From positions 2,346,503-2,410,502 of the forward strand of contig NZ_CP050152.1 in NCBI RefSeq assembly GCF_011617245.1: a stretch of 64,000 nucleotides of DNA, written 5' to 3'. A program made the position numbers and the translations under genes. Positions 27,518 through 38,028 of the stretch are shown one piece after another. How positions within the stretch are numbered: position 1 is the first letter of the stretch; every line of letters begins with the position of its first letter. The notes below the pieces were generated by a model. The model searched no databases, was not told where the DNA came from, and saw nothing but the letters and a program-made list of their open reading frames with translations. Origin of the DNA: Brevibacterium atlanticum. Lineage in GTDB: Bacteria > Actinomycetota > Actinomycetes > Actinomycetales > Brevibacteriaceae.

Positions 27518-29728
27518 TCACCCGTCGCCCTCCGGGCAGCCGTGACCGGTGCTGTAGCGAGCGTCGGCATAGATCGCGACCGTACCGCAGCGATCAGTGC
27601 GCAGAACCGGGACAGGTCCGAAAGCCCGCAGAGACTTCGTGGTCGGGTGCCCATAGCTGTTCTCCCCCACGGAGACGACTCCCAACCGCGGTGCGGCCGC
27701 CGTGAAGAACTCCGCAGCCAGATCCGAGGACCCATGATGCGGGGCGATGAGCACGTCGACCGGCCGCAGATTCTGGGCGAGCACGTACTGCTCCTGCTCC
27801 CCCACGTCTCCGGGCAGCAGGGTGGACAGACCCTCCTGATCGACGCGGATGACGAGCGAATCCTCGTTGCGCAGCTCCTCGTCCTCTTCCCCGATCATCG
27901 CGCGCAGCGGCGGCCACAGCACCTCCACCGTGGCCGACCCGAGGCCGAGTGTCTGCCCGCGACCGATCGGCACCACCGCGGCGCCGGTGTCCGTAGCCAC
28001 TCTGCGCGCCTCCGGCGAGCCCGCGACATTCGCGGACACGAACATTCTGCCGATCGTCCTGCCCCACGTCGTGCCCTGATAGCCGGCGAAGTGGTCGGAG
28101 TCGAAATGGGAGAGCATGAGGTCGAATTCGTCGACCCCGGACTCATCGAGACACGTGTCGATGGGCTTCGACTCCCTGCCCGTGTCGACGACCAGGCCCC
28201 GCCCCTCGCCGAGGTTGACCACCGCACCCGAGCCCTGACCGACGTCGCAGACGATCACCTGCCAGTCCTGTCCTGGGGGTCGGGCACGGATCGTGACGAT
28301 GATCGAGGCGGTGAGCACGATGCACAGAACGAGGACCGGCAGGCCCCACATCCGCCGGCGCACGAGCATCCAGGTGCCGACGGCGGCGACCGCCAGCAGA
28401 CCGAGCGCCAGCAGCGTCCCCACAGGCGGGCTCGGCCAGTCGAGCGCGGCACCGGGCAGCGACGCACAGACGCGGGCGGCTCCGACGATCCACCATGCCG
28501 GAAACGACCCGAGCCAGGCGAGGAAGCCAGCAGCGAACTCCGGTCCGGGCAGGCCCGTCGTGGCCAGTCCCGTGGCGACGAGGCTGAGGAAACCGGCCAC
28601 GGTCGCCGGCAGCACGGCGGGTGCGGCCAGGGCGTTCGCGGCCACTGACCACAGTCCGATGCGCGGGTCGATGCCCACGAGCACCGGGGTGCAGGCGAGC
28701 TGCGCGACCAGCGGCACCACGAGCGCGGTCATCAGCACCGCAGGCACGAACGGCACGTGCACCGCCAACCGCCGCAGCAGGACGGGCACGACGAACATGA
28801 TCGCAGCCGTGGAGACGACGGAGAGGACGAAACCCACCGAGGTGGCCAACACCGGCACGAAAGCCAGCAGCAGGCTCGCCGTCGAGCACATCACCGCGAC
28901 CGGTGAGATCCCTCCCCCGCGCAGGAACACCACAGCGGCGGCGATCGCCATGCCCGCCGCCCGGATCGCGCTCGGTTCGAAGCCGACGATGAAGACGTAG
29001 CCGAGACACGTGAGCACCCCGATGCTCACCCGCAGCCGTGGTCCCGCCCGGCAGAAACCTGCGAGCAGTCCCGCGCCGAGGCTGACGATCGTGACATTGC
29101 TGCCCGAGACGGCAGAGACGTGGGTGAGTGAGACCACCCGCATGTCGTCGAGCATGCGTTCGTCCTGCGGGTCGGTGTCACCGACGACGAGACCCGGCAG
29201 CAGCCGTCCGCCGTCGTTGCCGGCCGCCAGGGAGTCCTCCCGCAGTCGGTCGCGCAGGCGCTCCCGCCACTGCCAGAGCCCGCCCGGTTCGCGCACCACC
29301 TGCGGGTCATCGCTGCTGATGCGGATGTCATCGAGCCGTTCGGTCAGCATCCGCACCCGGGAGCCGTCGGCGACGACCTCGGGGCTGAGGACTTCGGTGA
29401 ATCCGGCGGCTGTGACCACAGTCAGCCGTGACCAGCCGCTGGCACCGGGCGTGCTGTGCCCGATGACGGTGCCGACCGTCTCGACGGTGTCATCGGGCCC
29501 GCGCACGGTCGTCAGTGCGGTGATCTGAACCGTCAGCAGACACGCGAAGACGATGAGTCCCACGCCGAGATGGTGGTGCCGGCGCAGCCCGAGGAACCCG
29601 AGCGCTCCGAGCACGGGTACCGCGAACAGGGCCCAGGGACCGGGCGCGAGCAGGGCCGTCGCCCACAGTCCTGCCGCGCAGCACAGGAGTCGGACCGAAC
29701 CGGGCCACAGCCCCACCTGCACGCGCAC
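27518..29728 (-). CDS. comEC: ComEC/Rec2-family competence protein with beta-lactamase-like domain
   Basis: DNA-uptake channel with a fused metallo-beta-lactamase-like nuclease domain. The first 65-110 residues include hydrophobic helices; the competence domain with several more helices follows (with HVSAVSGSNVTIV), and the C-terminal third holds the MBL fold (LMLSHFDSDHFAG, then APHHGSSD). The start is uncertain: no ATG fits, and GTG at 29728 is the first plausible one, giving 736 residues. It is 167 bases from comEA, so an upstream non-ATG start is possible. I see no frameshift. Confidence 0.88.
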   Translation of the reverse strand: MRVQVGLWPGSVRLLCCAAGLWATALLAPGPWALFAVPVLGALGFLGLRRHHHLGVGLIVFACLLTVQITALTTVRGPDDTVETVGTVIGHSTPGASGWSRLTVVTAAGFTEVLSPEVVADGSRVRMLTERLDDIRISSDDPQVVREPGGLWQWRERLRDRLREDSLAAGNDGGRLLPGLVVGDTDPQDERMLDDMRVVSLTHVSAVSGSNVTIVSLGAGLLAGFCRAGPRLRVSIGVLTCLGYVFIVGFEPSAIRAAGMAIAAAVVFLRGGGISPVAVMCSTASLLLAFVPVLATSVGFVLSVVSTAAIMFVVPVLLRRLAVHVPFVPAVLMTALVVPLVAQLACTPVLVGIDPRIGLWSVAANALAAPAVLPATVAGFLSLVATGLATTGLPGPEFAAGFLAWLGSFPAWWIVGAARVCASLPGAALDWPSPPVGTLLALGLLAVAAVGTWMLVRRRMWGLPVLVLCIVLTASIIVTIRARPPGQDWQVIVCDVGQGSGAVVNLGEGRGLVVDTGRESKPIDTCLDESGVDEFDLMLSHFDSDHFAGYQGTTWGRTIGRMFVSANVAGSPEARRVATDTGAAVVPIGRGQTLGLGSATVEVLWPPLRAMIGEEDEELRNEDSLVIRVDQEGLSTLLPGDVGEQEQYVLAQNLRPVDVLIAPHHGSSDLAAEFFTAAAPRLGVVSVGENSYGHPTTKSLRAFGPVPVLRTDRCGTVAIYADARYSTGHGCPEGDG

Positions 29729-29894
29729 CCACCGACCGATCGACGCAGCCGACCGGTGCGCCCAGTCTCTGCATCGGCCCCAGCCTGTGAGGGGGTCTCG
29801 CCGGAGGCGCCTGCCACCGCAAGCTCCGGACTCCCGACCGGTGCGCCTGCGACAGCGCGATCGGGGTTCCTCTCCGTCCCCGTGCGGTCGAGGC

Positions 29895-30767
29895 TCAGCC
29901 GACGGTGACAAAGTCTCTGAGACTCTCGAAGGTCTTCGGCCCGATGCCTTTGACGAGCAGTAAGTCATCAACGGAGGCGAACGGCTGAGACTCGCGGTGA
30001 GCGATGATGGCTTCAGCGGTGACCGGACCGACGCCGGGCAGGGTTTCGAGGGCCGCCGCATCAGCGGTGTTGAGATCGATCTTGCCGCCCGCGCCCGGTG
30101 CTCCTCCCTCCCCTGGTGGCCCATTGCCGGCCGCTTCCGCACCGTCTGGCGAGCCGCCTCCTGCGCCCTGATCCGCGGCAGAATCCTCGGGTGCTGCTTC
30201 TCCTTCCTTCGGAATGTGGATCTGCTCACCGTCTGCGAGGACGCGGGCGAGATTGATCGACTCGGCATCGGCACCGGCACTCAGACCGCCCGCGGCTTCG
30301 ACGGCGTCCTGGACGCGAGCACCGGCCTTGAGCGTGACCACCGACGGCTCCCTCACCGCCCCGGTGACGTGAACGATGACCTCGCCGGACGGGGCTGCCG
30401 AGGCTGCGCCCGCGCCTTCGGCACCGGCTCCTTGCGCTCCCCCAGCTGGCCCGGGGGTTCCACCGGCGGGTGAGGCCGCCGAGGCGGTCGCCGGGTCCGC
30501 CCCGTCCGATCCGTGCGCCTGCTCGCCGGCTTGAGTGCCGGTGGGTGAGTGCGAAGATGCGGGGCGGAACAGGAAGAAGGCGAGGACGAGGACGCCGACC
30601 GTGGCGATCGCGACCGCCACGAGCACAGGCAGACGGACCCGGCGGGGCTCCACGGCCTCTTCCTCGCCGGAGGAGTCGGCGGTGAAGACGTCTCCGGGCA
30701 CCCAGCCGCCGCGTTCGGCACTGGCGCCGAGAAGGCCGGCGAATCGATCATCCGGAGACACTGCCAT
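29895..30767 (-). CDS. comEA: ComEA-like DNA-binding protein (SLBB and helix-hairpin-helix)
   Basis: Membrane-anchored DNA receptor that feeds ComEC. The 290 residues have a short cytoplasmic N-terminus, one membrane helix (about 45-67, PVLVAVAIATVGVLVLAFF), an Ala/Gly-rich linker, an SLBB domain (about 128-200) and a C-terminal helix-hairpin-helix pair (IDLNTADAAALETLPGVG). The linkers are longer than usual. It lies just upstream of comEC. Whether the organism is competent is not shown by this window. Confidence 0.93.
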   Translation of the reverse strand: MAVSPDDRFAGLLGASAERGGWVPGDVFTADSSGEEEAVEPRRVRLPVLVAVAIATVGVLVLAFFLFRPASSHSPTGTQAGEQAHGSDGADPATASAASPAGGTPGPAGGAQGAGAEGAGAASAAPSGEVIVHVTGAVREPSVVTLKAGARVQDAVEAAGGLSAGADAESINLARVLADGEQIHIPKEGEAAPEDSAADQGAGGGSPDGAEAAGNGPPGEGGAPGAGGKIDLNTADAAALETLPGVGPVTAEAIIAHRESQPFASVDDLLLVKGIGPKTFESLRDFVTVG

Positions 30768-30904
30768 ACCCGCGAGGCTAAGGAGTCACACCCGTAGACG
30801 ACCAGGGTCCCGGCGGCGCCTGTGGACAGCGTTTCTGCGTCCACAGGCTCATAACGTTCGAGTCGGCGCGACGTCCACAGGATGCGGCGCCGGAGTGCGG
30901 CCCC

Positions 30905-31780
30905 TTACGGCTTCGTCTGCACCGAAACGCCGAGGGCGCCGGGACCGACGTGGGCGGTGATGATCGGTGAGAGCGTGCGGAAGCTCGTCGTGAAGCCGCG
31001 GGAGGTCAGCAGCCGGTCGAGTTCGACGACATCCCGGTCATCGGTGAGTCCCTCAGACTGCTGGATCTCGGCCTGCAGCGCTGCGGGGTCGACCTCGAAG
31101 TCGGCGGCGGCCTCGGCAGCGATCATGCTCATCCGGGACAGTGCCTTCGTGCGGGTGCGCACGCGCGCGACCGGAACGACCACTCCCGATTTCAGACCGA
31201 GCACGGGCACGATCTGCAGAGCCCGACCGAGGAGGGAGGACGCGGCTCCGATGCGGCCGCCTCGGCGAAGGTATTCGAGGGTTTCGGGGGCGAAGATCGT
31301 CACGGTCTCGCTCGCACACCAGTCGGCGACGGTGCCGGTGATCGATGGCACCGGCTCGCCGGCGGCGATGCCTGCGGCCGCGACGGACACGGCCCCGGCC
31401 AGTCCCGCCGAGGTGGTGCGTGAGTCGACGACCTCGACGAGCACGGGCACGTCGGCGGCGGCCGCCACTGCTGAATCCCGCGTGCCCGAGAGGTCCCCGG
31501 ACATCGTGACGACGATGATCGCCTCTGCGCCGTTCTCGAGGAGTTCCCGGAACGCGACGGCGAACTGGTCGGGGGTGGCCATCGACGTCGTGACCTCAGC
31601 CCCGTCGGCCAGATGTCGGCAGATGACGCCGGGATCGAGCTCGCCGTCGGTGTACGCGATGCCGCCCAACAGCACAGTCAGCGGGACGACCCGGAAGAGA
31701 CCGTCGGTGACCTCGGTCAGCCGGTTCCGCTCGGACGCAGTCAGCTGCGCCGTGGAGTCGGTGACGAGTCCGACCTTCAC
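30905..31780 (-). CDS. DegV-family fatty acid-binding protein
   Basis: DegV proteins bind long-chain fatty acids and can act as FakB for fatty acid kinase. The 291 residues begin KVGLVTDSTAQL, typical of the family, and carry the MSGDLSGTRDSA ligand region. The GTG at 31780 shares GTGA with the ugd stop, which settles the start. No fatty acid kinase gene is linked here. Confidence 0.92.
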   Translation of the reverse strand: MKVGLVTDSTAQLTASERNRLTEVTDGLFRVVPLTVLLGGIAYTDGELDPGVICRHLADGAEVTTSMATPDQFAVAFRELLENGAEAIIVVTMSGDLSGTRDSAVAAAADVPVLVEVVDSRTTSAGLAGAVSVAAAGIAAGEPVPSITGTVADWCASETVTIFAPETLEYLRRGGRIGAASSLLGRALQIVPVLGLKSGVVVPVARVRTRTKALSRMSMIAAEAAADFEVDPAALQAEIQQSEGLTDDRDVVELDRLLTSRGFTTSFRTLSPIITAHVGPGALGVSVQTKP

Positions 31781-33084
31781 GGACGACCCAGGGCGCGATA
31801 GGTCCAACCGGCACCCCGCCACAGTTCCGGGGTGAGCACATTGCGTCCGTCGACGAGGACCTTACCGGCCACGAGTTCGGCCGTGGCCGCCGGATCAAGC
31901 TCTCGGTATTCCTTCCACTCGGTCAGCAGCAGCACCGCATCGGATCCGGTCAGTGCCTCCGAGGTGTCGGCGACGTACCCGAGTTCGGGGAACGAACGCT
32001 GCGCATTGCCGATGGCCTGCGGGTCCGTGACGGTGACGATGCCGCCCTGCGTGGCGATGAGTCGGGCCACGGCCAGTGCCGGGGAGTCGCGGACGTCGTC
32101 GCTGTCGGGTTTGAACGCCGCCCCCAGAACCGTGATCTTCTTGCCGATGAACGAGCCGCCGAGGGCGTCGCGGGCGATGTCGACCATGCGCACACGGCGG
32201 CGCATGTTGATCGAATCGATCTCCTTGAGGAACGCCACCGCCTGATCGGCGCCGAGCTCACCGGCCCGGGCCATGAACGCACGGATGTCCTTGGGCAGGC
32301 AGCCTCCGCCGAAGCCGAGTCCGGCGTTGAGGAACTTCCGTCCGATCCGATCGTCGATGCCGATCGCATCGGCGAGCTGGGTGACGTCGGCGCCGGAGGC
32401 CTCACAGAGTTCGGCCATGGCGTTGATGAAGGAGATCTTCGTGGCCAGGAACGAATTCGCCGCCGTCTTCACCAGTTCCGCGGTCGCGAAGTCCGTGATC
32501 ATCCGCGGGGTGTCCTCGGCGAGCATCGTCGCGTACACCTCATCGAGTACCTCAGCCGCATGCTGCCCGTCCGCGCCCTCGGCGACGCCGTAGACGAGAC
32601 GGTTCGGATGGAGAGTGTCGTCGACGGCGTGGCCTTCGCGCAGGAACTCGGGATTCCACATCATCACAGCGCCCGTCTCCACGATGACCTTCGCGAGACG
32701 GTCCGCTGTGCCCACGGGGACGGTGGACTTACCCACAACCACCGACGCCGGAGTCAGATGCGGACGCAGCGAATCCACGGCCGCATCGACATAGGTGACA
32801 TCGGCGGCGAACTCGCCGGGCTTCTGCGGAGTGCCCACGCACACGAAGTGCACGACCGCCTCGGCGGCACGGGAGATATCGGTGGTGAACTCGAGGTGAC
32901 CCTTGTCCTGAGCCTTGACCAGCAGTTCGCTCAGCCCTGGTTCGAAGAACGGCGGCCGACCCGATGTCAGGGCCGCAACCTTGGCTTCGTCGACGTCGAC
33001 GCCGGTGACATCGTGGCCGAGCGAGGCCATGGCCGCCGCATGCACCGCACCCAGATACCCGCAACCGATGACTGAAATCTTCAA
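31777..33084 (-). CDS. UDP-glucose 6-dehydrogenase
   Basis: NAD-dependent enzyme that makes UDP-glucuronate for cell-surface polysaccharides. From the TTG at 33084, placed after AGGAGAG, it has 435 residues. Motifs are the dinucleotide fold GCGYLG (7-12) and the catalytic Cys in GFGGGCLPKD (about residue 262). The frame extends to 33135 but that part lacks a ribosome site. No other sugar genes flank it, so its pathway is not clear from context; GDP-mannose dehydrogenase relatives are the main alternative. Confidence 0.9.
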   Translation of the reverse strand: MKISVIGCGYLGAVHAAAMASLGHDVTGVDVDEAKVAALTSGRPPFFEPGLSELLVKAQDKGHLEFTTDISRAAEAVVHFVCVGTPQKPGEFAADVTYVDAAVDSLRPHLTPASVVVGKSTVPVGTADRLAKVIVETGAVMMWNPEFLREGHAVDDTLHPNRLVYGVAEGADGQHAAEVLDEVYATMLAEDTPRMITDFATAELVKTAANSFLATKISFINAMAELCEASGADVTQLADAIGIDDRIGRKFLNAGLGFGGGCLPKDIRAFMARAGELGADQAVAFLKEIDSINMRRRVRMVDIARDALGGSFIGKKITVLGAAFKPDSDDVRDSPALAVARLIATQGGIVTVTDPQAIGNAQRSFPELGYVADTSEALTGSDAVLLLTEWKEYRELDPAATAELVAGKVLVDGRNVLTPELWRGAGWTYRALGRP

Positions 33085-33166
33085 GCTGAGCTCTCCTGCG
33101 AATAGGCATGCTTTTCGCACCACACTATATGCCACCCGGTTGCACGATATGTGGAGGTTGAAACAG

Positions 33167-33172
33167 TAGGGT
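33167..33172 (+). promoter_or_regulatory. -10 element (TAGGGT) for a likely leaderless transcript
   Basis: TAGGGT ends seven bases before the GTG at 33180, with no Shine-Dalgarno sequence between. The -35 is not clear. Confidence 0.4.
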
Positions 33173-33179
33173 TGGATAT

Positions 33180-33896
33180 GTGAAGCGTTTCTTGGATTTC
33201 CTCACCAACTCACCGGCGGCCGTGACGTTTGCCGTGCTCACCGTACTCGGAATCGTGGCCTTCGCGATCCCCGGCCTCCACGGTGCAGCCTGGATCATCG
33301 GCCTTGTGCTGTGCCTGGGCATGATCGCGGCTCTGCTGATGTTCCACGGCGAATGGCGCCGTGCCCAGCACCAGATCGATGCGCTGCGTCAGCAGCTCAG
33401 CATCGAACTCGGACGGATGGACACCCTGGGGCTGACCCCGGTCGAGGAGTCCGTCGAGCTCCTACCCGACGAGAGGCGGGCCCGTCGGATCCTCGAGCTG
33501 TTGCCGGATTCGGGCGGCCTCGTCCAGTCGCTGCGTCTCGATGCGACCTTCGGCACCCTGGCCATCGACGAACTCGAACCGCTGCACACCTTCTGCCAGG
33601 AGTTCAAGAAGTCCAGCTTCGACAATCCGCGCTCGCACACCGCGTTCATGAACCTCTACCGGGCCGCCGAGGGACTCTCGATCTGGGTCAACGAGGAGAC
33701 TCAGGTGTCAGCCGCCGATTCCTCGACTCGCGAGATCCGCCCCGGTGACTCCCGTGAAGACGGTTGGCGGGAGTACACGGAGGCCCGCAGCCGGGGTGAG
33801 CGCCTCAGCGACGAATTCGTCTCCTCCCGCTGGGAGTTCAATCAGACCGCGCTCGAACTCGGGCTCGTCTCAGGCTCTCCCCCGTTCACCGACTGA
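33180..33896 (+). CDS. Hypothetical membrane-anchored protein
   Basis: 238 residues; I do not recognise the family. Two hydrophobic segments (about 13-35 and 40-58) form a membrane hairpin, followed by a short amphipathic helix with coiled-coil character (about 61-80, HGEWRRAQHQIDALRQQ) and a soluble C-terminal domain with no known motif (DPELLPDSG-like acidic loops, a central AIDELEPLHTF helix). GTG start at 33180. It lies alone between ugd and nadE, opposite strand to both. Confidence 0.6.
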   Translation: MKRFLDFLTNSPAAVTFAVLTVLGIVAFAIPGLHGAAWIIGLVLCLGMIAALLMFHGEWRRAQHQIDALRQQLSIELGRMDTLGLTPVEESVELLPDERRARRILELLPDSGGLVQSLRLDATFGTLAIDELEPLHTFCQEFKKSSFDNPRSHTAFMNLYRAAEGLSIWVNEETQVSAADSSTREIRPGDSREDGWREYTEARSRGERLSDEFVSSRWEFNQTALELGLVSGSPPFTD

Positions 33897-33926
33897 GCCA
33901 TCACCGGCTGCCCCCGGCCCTCACAC

Positions 33927-33972
33927 GAAACGCAACCGCTGCCGACGATTGCGTCGGCGGCGGTTGCGTTTC
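33927..33972. terminator. Bidirectional 20-bp hairpin between convergent genes
   Basis: Arms GAAACGCAACCGC (33927-33939) and 33960-33972 pair, continue through GCCGACG (33941-33947) with 33952-33958 and a T-G pair, and close a four-base ATTG loop. A short T-run is present on each strand. It lies between the hypothetical membrane protein gene and nadE. Confidence 0.85.
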
Positions 33973-33989
33973 CGATCTGCACGGCAGGG

Positions 33990-34823
33990 TCAGTGCCGGA
34001 TCCACCAGGTGTCCGTCGGCGCCACCGGTGTGCGCCGCTTGTGCTCGGACCGGCGGTACTTCTCGATGAGCGCCGAGGCGGCCGCGGGCTCGATCTCCTT
34101 CCCCTCGAGGAAGTCGTCGATCTGGTCGTAGCTGAGACCCAGCGATGACTCGTCGGTCTGCCCGGGTTCGTCGTCGAGCAGATCCGCCGTCGGGGTCTTG
34201 ACGATGAGATGCTCGGGAGCACCGAGGTGGCTCAGCAGCTCTCGTCCCTGCCGCTTATTCAGCCCCGACAGGGGGATGACGTCGGCAGCACCGTCGCCGA
34301 ACTTCGTGAAGAACCCGGTGACCGCCTCGGCGGCGTGATCGGTGCCCACGACGAGGAGGCGCTTCTCCCCTGCCAGCTCGAACTGGGCGATCATGCGCAT
34401 CCGCGCCTTGACGTTGCCCTTGCCGAAGTCGGTGATCGGCTCACCCGTCGCCGTGGCGTACTCCTCGGCGGCGGCATCGGTGGCCGCACCGATGTTGATG
34501 GCCATCTCATGGTCGGCGCGGATGAACGACAGCGCGTCCTGGGCATCCTGCTCATCGGCCTGGACGTGGTGGGGCAGGCGCACGGCCCAGAACTCGGCTG
34601 GAGCTCCGCGCCGGCGCAGATCCTCCACAGCAAGCTGACACAGACGCCCGGCCAGAGTCGAGTCCTGCCCGCCGCTGATGCCCAGCACCAGCCCCTTGGC
34701 CCCGGTGGTGAGCACATAGTCGACGAGGAATTCGACCCTCCGCTCGATCTCCGTGGCCGGGTCGATCTCTGGTCGCACACCGAGGGCGTGCCGGATCTCG
34801 TCCTGAGCTCTGTCGTTCGTCAT
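33990..34823 (-). CDS. nadE: NH3-dependent NAD+ synthetase
   Basis: Adenylates and amidates nicotinate adenine dinucleotide to NAD+ using ammonia. The ATG at 34823 gives 277 residues. The P-loop SGGQDS (50-55) and the [16 protein letters not shown] signature are present. The protein lacks a glutaminase domain, so ammonia is the likely donor. In-frame ATGs at 34838 and 34862 are alternatives; 34823 matches the length of E. coli NadE best. Confidence 0.94.
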   Translation of the reverse strand: MTNDRAQDEIRHALGVRPEIDPATEIERRVEFLVDYVLTTGAKGLVLGISGGQDSTLAGRLCQLAVEDLRRRGAPAEFWAVRLPHHVQADEQDAQDALSFIRADHEMAINIGAATDAAAEEYATATGEPITDFGKGNVKARMRMIAQFELAGEKRLLVVGTDHAAEAVTGFFTKFGDGAADVIPLSGLNKRQGRELLSHLGAPEHLIVKTPTADLLDDEPGQTDESSLGLSYDQIDDFLEGKEIEPAAASALIEKYRRSEHKRRTPVAPTDTWWIRH

Positions 34824-34922
34824 GCTTTCACCAGTCATAGTCGGGGGTGATTCGGCGCTCATGGCCGCAATTACTCGTGCAGTCTCCCAGATTCCGTGTT
34901 ACGGCGATGTGTCATCCGGAGC

Positions 34923-37838
34923 TTACGCGTCGGGGACGATGTTGACGAGCTTCGGTGCGCGCACGATGACCTTGCGCACCCCGGCCCCGCCGAGTGCCTT
35001 GACGGCGTTCGGCGATTCCAGGGCGAGCTTCTCCAGCTCGGCTGCATCGATGTCGGGGTCGACTTCAAGGCGGGCGCGCACCTTGCCCTTGACCTGCACC
35101 ACGCAGGTGACGGTATCGGCGACGAGGTAGCGCGGGTCCACCTCGGGGAATGCGGCGTAGGTGACCGTCGATTCGTAGCCGAGACGCGCCCACAGCTCCT
35201 CGGCCAGGTGCGGCGCGAAGGGAGCGAGCATGACCGTCAGCGGCTCGAGCAGGTCACGAGTGGCCCCACCCTGCTTCGTCGCGTGGTTCGTCAGCACGAT
35301 GAGCTTAGAGATCGCGGTGTTGAAGCGCAGATGGTCCATATCCTCGCGCACCCCGTCGATGACCTGGTGGAGGACCTTGAGCGACTCGTCATCGGCCTCG
35401 CCTGCGCGGACCACGGACTCTCCGGTGGTCTCGTCGACGAAGAGGCGCCAGACCCGCTGCAGGAAGCGGTGAGCGCCGACGACGGCGCGGGTCTCCCAGG
35501 GGCGATCCTGCTCCAGCGGGCCCATGGACATCTCGTAGACGCGGAAGGTGTCGGCACCGTAGGCGTCGTACATCTCATCGGGCATGACGGAGTTCTTCAG
35601 CGACTTGCCGATCTTCCCGTACTCGCGGTTGACCTGTGCGCCGTCGTACCAGAACGTCAGCTCACCATTGCTCTCGGTGCGCTCCTCCACCTCGGCGGCC
35701 GGAACGTAGACACCGCGGGCATCGGTGTAGGCGTAGGCCTGGATGTACCCCTGATTGACGAGCCGGTGGAACGGCTCGGAGGACGAGATGTGGCCGAGGT
35801 CGAAGAGCACCTTGTGCCAGAAGCGCGCGTAGAGCAGGTGGAGCACAGCGTGCTCCTGACCGCCGACGTAGAGGTCGGCACCGCCGCGCGGCTTCGAGGC
35901 ACGCGGACCCAGCCAGTACTCCTCATTGGCCGGATCGACGAGGCGTGAGTCGTTGTGCGGATCGGCATAGCGCAGCTGGTACCACGACGAACCGGCCCAG
36001 TTGGGCATCGTGTTCGTCTCACGCTGATAGGTCTTCGGACCGTCGCCGAGGTCGAGTTCGACACTCGTCCACTCGGCGTTGCGGCTCAGCGCGGGTTCCG
36101 GTCGGCTGTCGGCGTCATCGGGGGCGTAGGTGCGCGGGGCGAAGTCGTCGACCTCGGGCAGCTGCACGGGCAGCATTTCGTCCGGCAGAGCGATGGGAGT
36201 GCCGTTCTCGTCATAGACGATCGGGAACGGCTCGCCCCAGTACCGCTGCCGGGAGAACAGCCAGTCGCGCAGACGGTACTGCGTGGACTCGGTGGCCAGG
36301 CCCTTGCCTGCCAGCCAGGTCGTCACAGCGGCCTTCGCCTCGGTGATGTCGAGGCCGTTGATGTCGATCTCGGCGTTCGCGGAATTGATCATCACGCCGG
36401 TGCCGGTGAAGGGGGTGTCCTCATCGTGATCGGCCGGCGGCTGGACGGTGCGGATATAGGGCAGGCCGAAGGCCTTGGCGAAGTCCCAGTCACGAGCGTC
36501 CTCGGCCGGGACGGCCATGATCGCACCGGTGCCGTAGCCCATCAGGACGTAGTCGGCGACGAAGATCGGCACCTCATCCCCGGTGGCCGGGTTGAGTGCG
36601 TAGGAGCCGGTGAAGATGCCCGTCTTCTCACGGCTCTGCTGACGGTCGGCGTCCGTCTTCGCAGCGGCGGCACGCTGGTAGGCGGCGATCGCCTCGGCGG
36701 GGGTGGCCTGACGCCCGCGCCAGGATTCGGGCGTGGATTCGTCCCAAGCCGTTCCGGTCAGCGACGCGACCTGCGGGTGCTCGGGGCTGAGCACGAGGTA
36801 CGTGGCGCCGAAGAGGGTGTCCGGTCGGGTCGTGTAGACCTCGATCTCGGACGCCGCGTCGCCGGCGACGGGCAGTCGCAGCAGCGCACCCTTCGAGCGG
36901 CCGATCCAGTTGACCTGCATCGCGTGGATCGCATTGGGCCAGTCGAGGGCGTCGAGGTCGTCGATGAGCCGGTCGGCGTAGGCGGTGATGCGCATGTTCC
37001 ACTGGCGCAGCCGGCGGGTGAAGACCGGGTAGTTGCCGCGTTCGGACAGCCCTTCGGCGGTGACCTCCTCGTTGGCCAGCACGGTGCCCAGACCCGGGCA
37101 CCAGTTGACCGGGGATTCGGAGACATAGGCCAGACGGTAGCCCTGCAGAACGTCTTCGCGTTCGGCCCCGGACAGATCGGACCAGGCGCGGCCGTCCGGG
37201 GTGGGACGAGCCCCGGAGGCGAACTGATCGATGAGCGTCTCGATCGGGCGCGCCCGCCCTGTGGCCTCGCCGTCGGGGGTGTCCGCCTCGGGGTCGTACC
37301 AGGAGTTGAAGATCTGCAGGAAGATCCACTGGGTCCACTTGACGAACTCGTCATCGGTCGTGGCGAAGCGACGGCGGACATCGTGCGCCAGGCCCAGGCG
37401 GCGCAGCTGCTCGGTCATGTTCGAGATGTTGGCATCGGTGGTGATGCGCGGGTGCTGCCCGGTCTGGACGGCGTAGAGGTCGGCGGGCAGTCCGAAGGCG
37501 TCGTAGGACAGGGCGTGCATGACGTTGTGGCCGCGCATCCGCTGGTAGCGGCCGTAGACGTCGGTGCCTAGGTATCCCAGGGGGTGGCCGACGTGCAGGC
37601 CGGCGCCCGAGGGATACGGGAACATGTCCATGATGTAGAGGGATTCACGCTCACTGAGATCAGCAGGCGGGCTGTATGGCGACGGGGTGTCCTGGGAAGC
37701 GGGCTCGCTGAGGTCTCCGGTGGGGTTCGGGGTGTGGAACGTCCCCGACGTCTCCCATGTGCGCTGCCACGACTTCTCGATCTTTTCGGCCAGCGCCGCG
37801 TCATAGCGGAAACCGGTCTCCTCAGGGTTCGTCGTCAT
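34923..37838 (-). CDS. leuS: Leucine--tRNA ligase
   Basis: Class I synthetase for tRNA-Leu, with an editing (CP1) domain. The 971 residues contain HVGH (82-85, in [18 protein letters not shown]) and the second signature, here KIGKS ([15 protein letters not shown]) where most actinobacteria have KMGKS or KMSKS. A 20-residue insert rich in Ser and Pro (about 40-65) lies before the HIGH motif. ATG follows GGAAGG. Length is usual for the actinobacterial form. Confidence 0.97.
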   Translation of the reverse strand: MTTNPEETGFRYDAALAEKIEKSWQRTWETSGTFHTPNPTGDLSEPASQDTPSPYSPPADLSERESLYIMDMFPYPSGAGLHVGHPLGYLGTDVYGRYQRMRGHNVMHALSYDAFGLPADLYAVQTGQHPRITTDANISNMTEQLRRLGLAHDVRRRFATTDDEFVKWTQWIFLQIFNSWYDPEADTPDGEATGRARPIETLIDQFASGARPTPDGRAWSDLSGAEREDVLQGYRLAYVSESPVNWCPGLGTVLANEEVTAEGLSERGNYPVFTRRLRQWNMRITAYADRLIDDLDALDWPNAIHAMQVNWIGRSKGALLRLPVAGDAASEIEVYTTRPDTLFGATYLVLSPEHPQVASLTGTAWDESTPESWRGRQATPAEAIAAYQRAAAAKTDADRQQSREKTGIFTGSYALNPATGDEVPIFVADYVLMGYGTGAIMAVPAEDARDWDFAKAFGLPYIRTVQPPADHDEDTPFTGTGVMINSANAEIDINGLDITEAKAAVTTWLAGKGLATESTQYRLRDWLFSRQRYWGEPFPIVYDENGTPIALPDEMLPVQLPEVDDFAPRTYAPDDADSRPEPALSRNAEWTSVELDLGDGPKTYQRETNTMPNWAGSSWYQLRYADPHNDSRLVDPANEEYWLGPRASKPRGGADLYVGGQEHAVLHLLYARFWHKVLFDLGHISSSEPFHRLVNQGYIQAYAYTDARGVYVPAAEVEERTESNGELTFWYDGAQVNREYGKIGKSLKNSVMPDEMYDAYGADTFRVYEMSMGPLEQDRPWETRAVVGAHRFLQRVWRLFVDETTGESVVRAGEADDESLKVLHQVIDGVREDMDHLRFNTAISKLIVLTNHATKQGGATRDLLEPLTVMLAPFAPHLAEELWARLGYESTVTYAAFPEVDPRYLVADTVTCVVQVKGKVRARLEVDPDIDAAELEKLALESPNAVKALGGAGVRKVIVRAPKLVNIVPDA

Positions 37839-38028
37839 TACCTTCCTTCGCTGAGCGGGTGTGAGCGGATTGCGTCCATCGTACTCTGAACACTCCCTGA
37901 TCCGTCGTGGTTAGACTGCTCACAGGGCATCGAGCGCGTGGATCACCCGGGAAACGTGATCGATTTCACTGAGACCTGGCTGAACTGTAAGATAACCGGG
38001 CAGTAACTTACGTCTTCGAAGGAGACCC

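Noticed and set aside
29490..29822. A frameshift in the 5-prime part of comEC
   Set aside because: The alternative frame there is Arg/Pro-rich and lacks hydrophobic helices; the main frame is hydrophobic from about 29720 onward, so no frameshift is needed.
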